From CAIKLP01 sp039798705 (GTDB lineage Bacteria; Bacteroidota; Bacteroidia; Sphingobacteriales; Sphingobacteriaceae): a DNA stretch of 9,709 nt. Location of the stretch: NCBI GenBank assembly GCA_039798705.1, contig JBDKFN010000066.1:1-9709 (forward strand). The letters are read 5' to 3'. The notes beneath the pieces were generated by a model that was not told the origin of the DNA, did not search any database, and saw nothing but the letters and a program-made list of their open reading frames with translations. Position numbers and translations under genes: made by a program. How positions within the stretch are numbered: the stretch's first letter is position 1; every line of letters begins with the position of its first letter. Positions 6,644 through 9,709 of the stretch are shown in pieces.

Positions 6644-7438
6644 CTACATCAATTTAAATTTCACAGGCACGTTAAACTGTACACGTACTGGTCTACCGTT
6701 TTGTCTGCCTGGCGTAAAGTTTGGCAAGTTTTTGATTACACGTTTAGCTTCTTCGTCGCAACCACCGCCAATTCCTCTTAATATTTTTACATCAGAAACA
6801 CTGCCATCTTTTTCTACAACGAAAGAAATAAATACAGTTCCTTCAATATTATTTTCCCTAGCCATTGCTGGGTATTTTGTATTTTTTGCAATGTATGAAA
6901 TCAATGCACCTTCGCCGCCTCCTGGGAATTCTGGCATTTGTTCTACTGAAATAAATGGGGCTTCTTCACCTGTTACATCACCATCTAAGCCACTTAAATC
7001 TACTTCTGCATTTGGATCACCTTGTACAGTTGTAACACCTGCATCTACCTTTTTCAATTCTTCTTGAATTGGAGGTGGTTCATCAGGCACTTGATCATCC
7101 GGTTTAATTACGGGTGGTGTAAATTTAATAGTTGACTTCAATGGAGGTGGTGGAGGTGGAGGTGGAGTAGGTTGATTTTTATCAACCGGTGGCACATCTT
7201 CCAACACATTTGTTTGGTCAACTTTTACAATTTTCTCATCTGGAAGTGCATTCGAAATTAAACGAATAATTAAAGGGGCACTCACCGACAAAGTAAAAGC
7301 AACTATAGCCAAAACGATGCCATAAAATGCATGTTTTGGATAACTTTTACGAATTTCAAAAGCTCCATATTCCTGGTTTTTACCGCGGAATATTAGCTCT
7401 ATCCATTTGCCATCATATAAATCTATTTTACCTGCCAT
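6644..7438 (-). CDS. tonB: TonB energy transducer
   Basis: TonB carries energy from the ExbB/ExbD motor across the periplasm to outer-membrane TonB-dependent receptors. The 264-residue protein has a cytoplasmic N-terminus of about 36 residues containing RGKNQEYGAFEIRKSYPKHA (18-37), a pattern common in Bacteroidota TonB, then one membrane helix (about 38-60). A Pro-rich periplasmic spacer follows, with eight consecutive Pro at 92-99 and further Pro-rich stretches to about 123. The C-terminal TonB domain runs from about 168: MPEFPGGGEGAL (168-179), YIAKNTKYPAMARENNIEGT (182-201), FVVEKDGSVSDVKILRGIGG (206-225) and the closing VRVQFNVPVKFKLM (251-264). It lies 21 bases after exbD and 5 bases before the small membrane gene, so all these genes are probably one transcript. 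Confidence 0.96.
   Translation of the reverse strand: MAGKIDLYDGKWIELIFRGKNQEYGAFEIRKSYPKHAFYGIVLAIVAFTLSVSAPLIIRLISNALPDEKIVKVDQTNVLEDVPPVDKNQPTPPPPPPPPLKSTIKFTPPVIKPDDQVPDEPPPIQEELKKVDAGVTTVQGDPNAEVDLSGLDGDVTGEEAPFISVEQMPEFPGGGEGALISYIAKNTKYPAMARENNIEGTVFISFVVEKDGSVSDVKILRGIGGGCDEEAKRVIKNLPNFTPGRQNGRPVRVQFNVPVKFKLM
7142..7165 (-). repeat. Short CCA/CCT codon repeat encoding eight prolines in tonB
   Basis: Eight codons alternating between CCA and CCT encode Pro92-Pro99 of TonB; on the plus strand the run reads as GGAGGT-like hexamers. A two-codon slip would stay in frame and only lengthen or shorten the periplasmic spacer, so the tract could vary between strains without breaking the gene. 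Confidence 0.75.
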
Positions 7439-7459
7439 TTTCTAATTTCTTTTATAGAA

Positions 7460-8095
7460 TTATAATGTGGTTTTACTTAATAATTCTAAATCAATTGGCG
7501 TAATATCTACAATTGCATAACGACCAATGTTACAGATATTCATTTCATCTAAGATGTCTACTAAATTTCCGTATCTCGAATTGTCGTCTGCTTTGATAAT
7601 TACGATTAATCCATCTTTGAAAGATTTAATTGCAAAAACTTTTGCTCTGAAATCTTCCTCTTTAATTTTATTTGACTGTAGTTGTTCTTTGTAAATTGCG
7701 ATTGAATCTACGCTTGCATTTCTTATTTTATTTTCATTTAATAATACTTTGCGAATGCCCTCTTTACCATAATCTGTAACAGTTGTAGGGCCTGGCTCTC
7801 CTGTTTTTTCATCAACAAAATAGTAAACAACTTTATTTTCTTTTGTAAGCAACACCGTCAATGTTTGAGATGCTTTTACTTTAGTTTGTTGATCTTCGGT
7901 AAGGTTTTTATCCTTAACGGGCATATTAATTTCCATGGTTTGTGGCTTGTTCATGGAAGTCGTTAACATAAAGAAAGTAATCAATAAAAAACCTAAGTCT
8001 ACCATGGGTGTAAAATCCACCCTTGTCGACATTTTTTTACCTTTTTTCTTGCCTTTATGGGCTCCGCCACCGCCGCCGCTTTCTATATCTGCCAT
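7460..8095 (-). CDS. exbD: ExbD/TolR-family protein, second copy
   Basis: ExbD forms, with ExbB, the proton-driven motor that energises TonB. This 211-residue copy has a Gly- and Lys-rich cytoplasmic tail (GGGGG at 7-11, then KGKKKGKK at 14-21), then one membrane helix (about 29-48, DFTPMVDLGFLLITFFML) with the expected proton-carrying Asp at position 33, equivalent to Asp25 of E. coli ExbD. The periplasmic domain ends with VIIKADDNSRYGNLVDILDE (165-184) and GRYAIVDI (191-198), the usual ExbD core. A segment of about 75 residues (roughly 90-160) between the first strand and this core makes it larger than the 141-residue E. coli protein. It differs clearly from the exbD copy upstream, lies 20 bases from it, and precedes tonB by 21 bases. 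Confidence 0.95.
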   Translation of the reverse strand: MADIESGGGGGAHKGKKKGKKMSTRVDFTPMVDLGFLLITFFMLTTSMNKPQTMEINMPVKDKNLTEDQQTKVKASQTLTVLLTKENKVVYYFVDEKTGEPGPTTVTDYGKEGIRKVLLNENKIRNASVDSIAIYKEQLQSNKIKEEDFRAKVFAIKSFKDGLIVIIKADDNSRYGNLVDILDEMNICNIGRYAIVDITPIDLELLSKTTL

Positions 8096-8115
8096 CGCTA
8101 ATTTTTTTTGAATTA

Positions 8116-8715
8116 TTAATTCTCAGCCTTTTCCAAGCTTGTAATAAAGTTGAAACGATCTACTTTCTTATCTTGTAAAGTCGCAATTACTTGCTTTACT
8201 ACAGGATATCCTGCATTCTGGTCACCTTTTACAGCAACCCTTAAAGCTTTATTCGTAAAACGAGCTTGTAATACCCAGTCGGCTAATTCGTTGTTGGTAG
8301 AATCTGAAGGGATTCCATTTTGTGCGAATTTTTTTCTGCCTTCTGCATCTAAGTCTAAATATTGACCAAGATTTTTTATCGAAACTCCAAAAGAACTCAA
8401 CAATGAAAATTCTTTTTTCTGTTTATCGTTAAAAGTAAGTTGATATTTGGTAGCCATTTTATCTAACAAATCAACTCTGTTCGCTTCTCCATCCATTGCA
8501 AAAAACACGCGCGAATCTTTGTCAATCGTCAATAATAAAATGTCTGTTTCTGGTAACTTTATTTCTGAGATAGATGATGGTGTAGTCACCGTCACTGGTT
8601 CATCAGGTTTAAACTTAGTAGCCAACATAAAGAACGTAAGCAGCAAGAATGCCACGTCGGTCATTGCCGTCATGTCTACTACTGTACTCTTACGAGGAAC
8701 CTTTACTTTTGACAT
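8116..8715 (-). CDS. exbD: ExbD/TolR-family protein, first copy
   Basis: This 199-residue protein is the first of two ExbD paralogs in tandem. It has a short basic cytoplasmic tail (MSKVKVPRKS) and a single helix containing DMTAMTDVAFLLLTFFMLAT (14-33), with the proton-carrying Asp at 20. The periplasmic core begins with ILLLTIDKDSRVFFAMDGE (59-77) and ends with LRVAVKGDQNAGYPVVKQVI (158-177) and VDRFNFITSLE (185-195), the ExbD fold. Between them, about 80-150, lies an extra helical-looking region absent from the 141-residue E. coli ExbD. Both paralogs keep the key Asp, so both could act in the motor, possibly as a heterodimer within one ExbB ring. It follows exbB by 40 bases. Confidence 0.95.
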   Translation of the reverse strand: MSKVKVPRKSTVVDMTAMTDVAFLLLTFFMLATKFKPDEPVTVTTPSSISEIKLPETDILLLTIDKDSRVFFAMDGEANRVDLLDKMATKYQLTFNDKQKKEFSLLSSFGVSIKNLGQYLDLDAEGRKKFAQNGIPSDSTNNELADWVLQARFTNKALRVAVKGDQNAGYPVVKQVIATLQDKKVDRFNFITSLEKAEN

Positions 8716-8755
8716 TGTATGATATTATTTATGTTAAAATTATTTGTGGTAATTA

Positions 8756-9598
8756 TTATCTGTTTTTAGCAGCAAATGTTTGAACAATACTGTAACCAGC
8801 TTCGTCAATTGCATAAGTAATTGCATCGATTTTGCTTGTAAATACGTTGTACATGATTGTTGCAAGCGCAGAGTTACCAATACCTAATGCAGTATTAATT
8901 AAGGCTTCAGAAATACCAGTTGCTAAAGCTACTGAATCTGGAGAACCAGCAGTTGCTAATGCAGAGAACGCTTTAATCATACCTAATACAGTTCCTAATA
9001 AAGCGATCAATGTTGATACAGATGCCATAGTCGCAATTACCACTAAGTTTTTCTCTAAACCTGGTAATTCTAACGTTACTGACTCTTCAATTTCTTTTTG
9101 GATTGAAATAATTCTTTGGTCAACAGGCATTGAAGTTAAGCCTTGCATTTCTTTATATTTTATTAAAGTTGAACGCATAACATTAGCAACAGAACCTCTT
9201 TGTGCATCACACTCTTTAATAGCGCCATCTACATCGTTTTGATCTAATTTTGCTTTGATAACTCTAACAAATGCTTCTGCATTGCCAGTACCTTGTGCTT
9301 TTCCAATTGTTAAGAAACGCTCAATAGAAAAAGTGATGTTCATCAATACTAAAGACAATAAGATAGGTACGATGTAACCACCTTTGTGGATCAAACCTAA
9401 TACGTGTCCTGCACCTTCTTGAACTGGGTGGTTTGCTGGATCATTTCCTTCAAAGTTTGAAGGCGCACCCATCACAAATGTGAAAATTAAGATACCCACC
9501 AATAAACATAGTGGAATAGTAAATGATGCGAAAAAAGTACTCAATCCATTTCCTTTTTCAACTTTTGCAGCAGTAGCTACTTTTGCTTCGTTTGCCAT
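8756..9598 (-). CDS. exbB: ExbB (MotA/TolQ/ExbB proton channel)
   Basis: ExbB forms the pentameric inner-membrane ring that couples proton flow to TonB. The 280-residue protein has four predicted helices: about 23-45, 73-95, 184-210 and 226-252. Helices two to four are the family core. The signature IALLGTVLGMIKAFSAL (198-214) contains the pore Thr (T203), and TGISEALINTALGIGNSALA (227-246) contains the conserved Glu (E231) and second Thr (T236), matching T148, E176 and T181 of E. coli ExbB. The first helix is an N-terminal addition compared with three-helix E. coli ExbB, and a short loop (46-72) would lie outside the cytoplasm. It is the first gene of the visible string, 40 bases upstream of exbD. 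The start at 9598 follows an A-rich leader without a Shine-Dalgarno sequence. Confidence 0.96.
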   Translation of the reverse strand: MANEAKVATAAKVEKGNGLSTFFASFTIPLCLLVGILIFTFVMGAPSNFEGNDPANHPVQEGAGHVLGLIHKGGYIVPILLSLVLMNITFSIERFLTIGKAQGTGNAEAFVRVIKAKLDQNDVDGAIKECDAQRGSVANVMRSTLIKYKEMQGLTSMPVDQRIISIQKEIEESVTLELPGLEKNLVVIATMASVSTLIALLGTVLGMIKAFSALATAGSPDSVALATGISEALINTALGIGNSALATIMYNVFTSKIDAITYAIDEAGYSIVQTFAAKNR

Positions 9599-9647
9599 TG
9601 TTTGATTAATTAGTTTTTATTTTAAGATTAAACGTTACTATTTAGAT

Positions 9648-9677
9648 AAAAATTGCCCCTCAGTTCATTAAGGGGCA
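9648..9677 (-). terminator. Intrinsic-terminator-like hairpin upstream of exbB
   Basis: A 7-bp stem (TGCCCCT at 9654-9660 against AGGGGCA at 9671-9677) with a 10-base loop is followed on the minus strand by ATTTTTA (9653-9647). On the plus strand it is followed by CACACAAAAA, so the T tract favours a terminator for an upstream minus-strand gene that lies beyond the right edge. It ends about 50 bases before the exbB start, so it could instead act in the exbB leader. Confidence 0.65.
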
Positions 9678-9679
9678 CA

Positions 9680-9687
9680 CAAAAATA
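9680..9687 (-). promoter_or_regulatory. Possible Bacteroidota -7 promoter box upstream of exbB
   Basis: The minus strand reads TATTTTTG, an exact TAnnTTTG match, two bases upstream of the hairpin. A start site a few bases downstream would give an exbB leader of about 75-80 bases and lie in the hairpin. The region where a -33 element should be falls at or beyond the window edge and cannot be judged. Because the DNA is T-rich, chance is a real alternative. Confidence 0.25.
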
Positions 9688-9709
9688 GAATATTTTAGGG
9701 ATAAAAAAA

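Noticed and set aside
6732..7067. Plus-strand open frame of 111 codons opposite tonB
   Set aside because: It lies antisense to the TonB C-terminal domain and has low-complexity Ser/Pro content that mirrors the tonB codons.
8832..9242. Plus-strand open frame of 136 codons opposite exbB
   Set aside because: It is fully antisense to a well-supported ExbB gene, shows no recognisable domain, and its composition follows from the exbB codons.
1..9709. Mobile element, CRISPR array, defence system or prophage
   Set aside because: No transposase, integrase, spaced direct repeats or attachment-like duplications were seen; all genes are housekeeping or envelope-energy genes with uniform composition.

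Overview
The window is a low-GC, tightly packed stretch in which every supported gene reads on the minus strand, so transcription runs from high to low coordinates. It looks like a Bacteroidota chromosome, plausibly from the Chitinophaga/Sphingobacterium side, though the order is not proven. The reasons are an ExbB-ExbD-ExbD-TonB cluster followed by a PstS-like lipoprotein and a TPR protein, a TonB of the Bacteroidota type, A-rich leaders without Shine-Dalgarno sequences before most starts, and two TAnnTTTG boxes (the Bacteroidota -7 element) in the two longest non-coding gaps. No mobile element, tRNA, rRNA or CRISPR array was seen. No gene-free stretch exceeds about 110 bases.

Layout in transcription order. 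At 9709-9599 lies a short intergenic region with a terminator-like hairpin for an unseen upstream gene and a possible promoter. At 9598-6644 lies a Ton motor: exbB, two different exbD genes and tonB. At 6638-3854 lie a 79-residue two-helix membrane protein of unknown function, a PstS-like periplasmic-binding lipoprotein and an exported protein of about 13 TPR units. At 3818-530 lie nuoA, nuoB, nuoC, nuoD and nuoE of respiratory complex I. At 523-1 lies the start of a SAM-dependent methyltransferase that runs off the window, where nuoF would normally be expected.

How the genes fit together: complex I oxidises NADH and builds proton-motive force; ExbB/ExbD spend that force to drive TonB, which powers outer-membrane TonB-dependent transporters. 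The PstS-like and TPR proteins are exported and sit in the same gene string, so they may be periplasmic or envelope accessories of the Ton system; this is inference from position. Most gaps are 1-40 bases and the 79-residue gene overlaps the PstS-like gene by 17 bases, which suggests one or a few long operons. The exception is the 100-base nuoA-nuoB gap. It holds an 11-bp perfect hairpin with a T-rich tail, next to a possible -7 box, and is the most interesting regulatory signal in the window.
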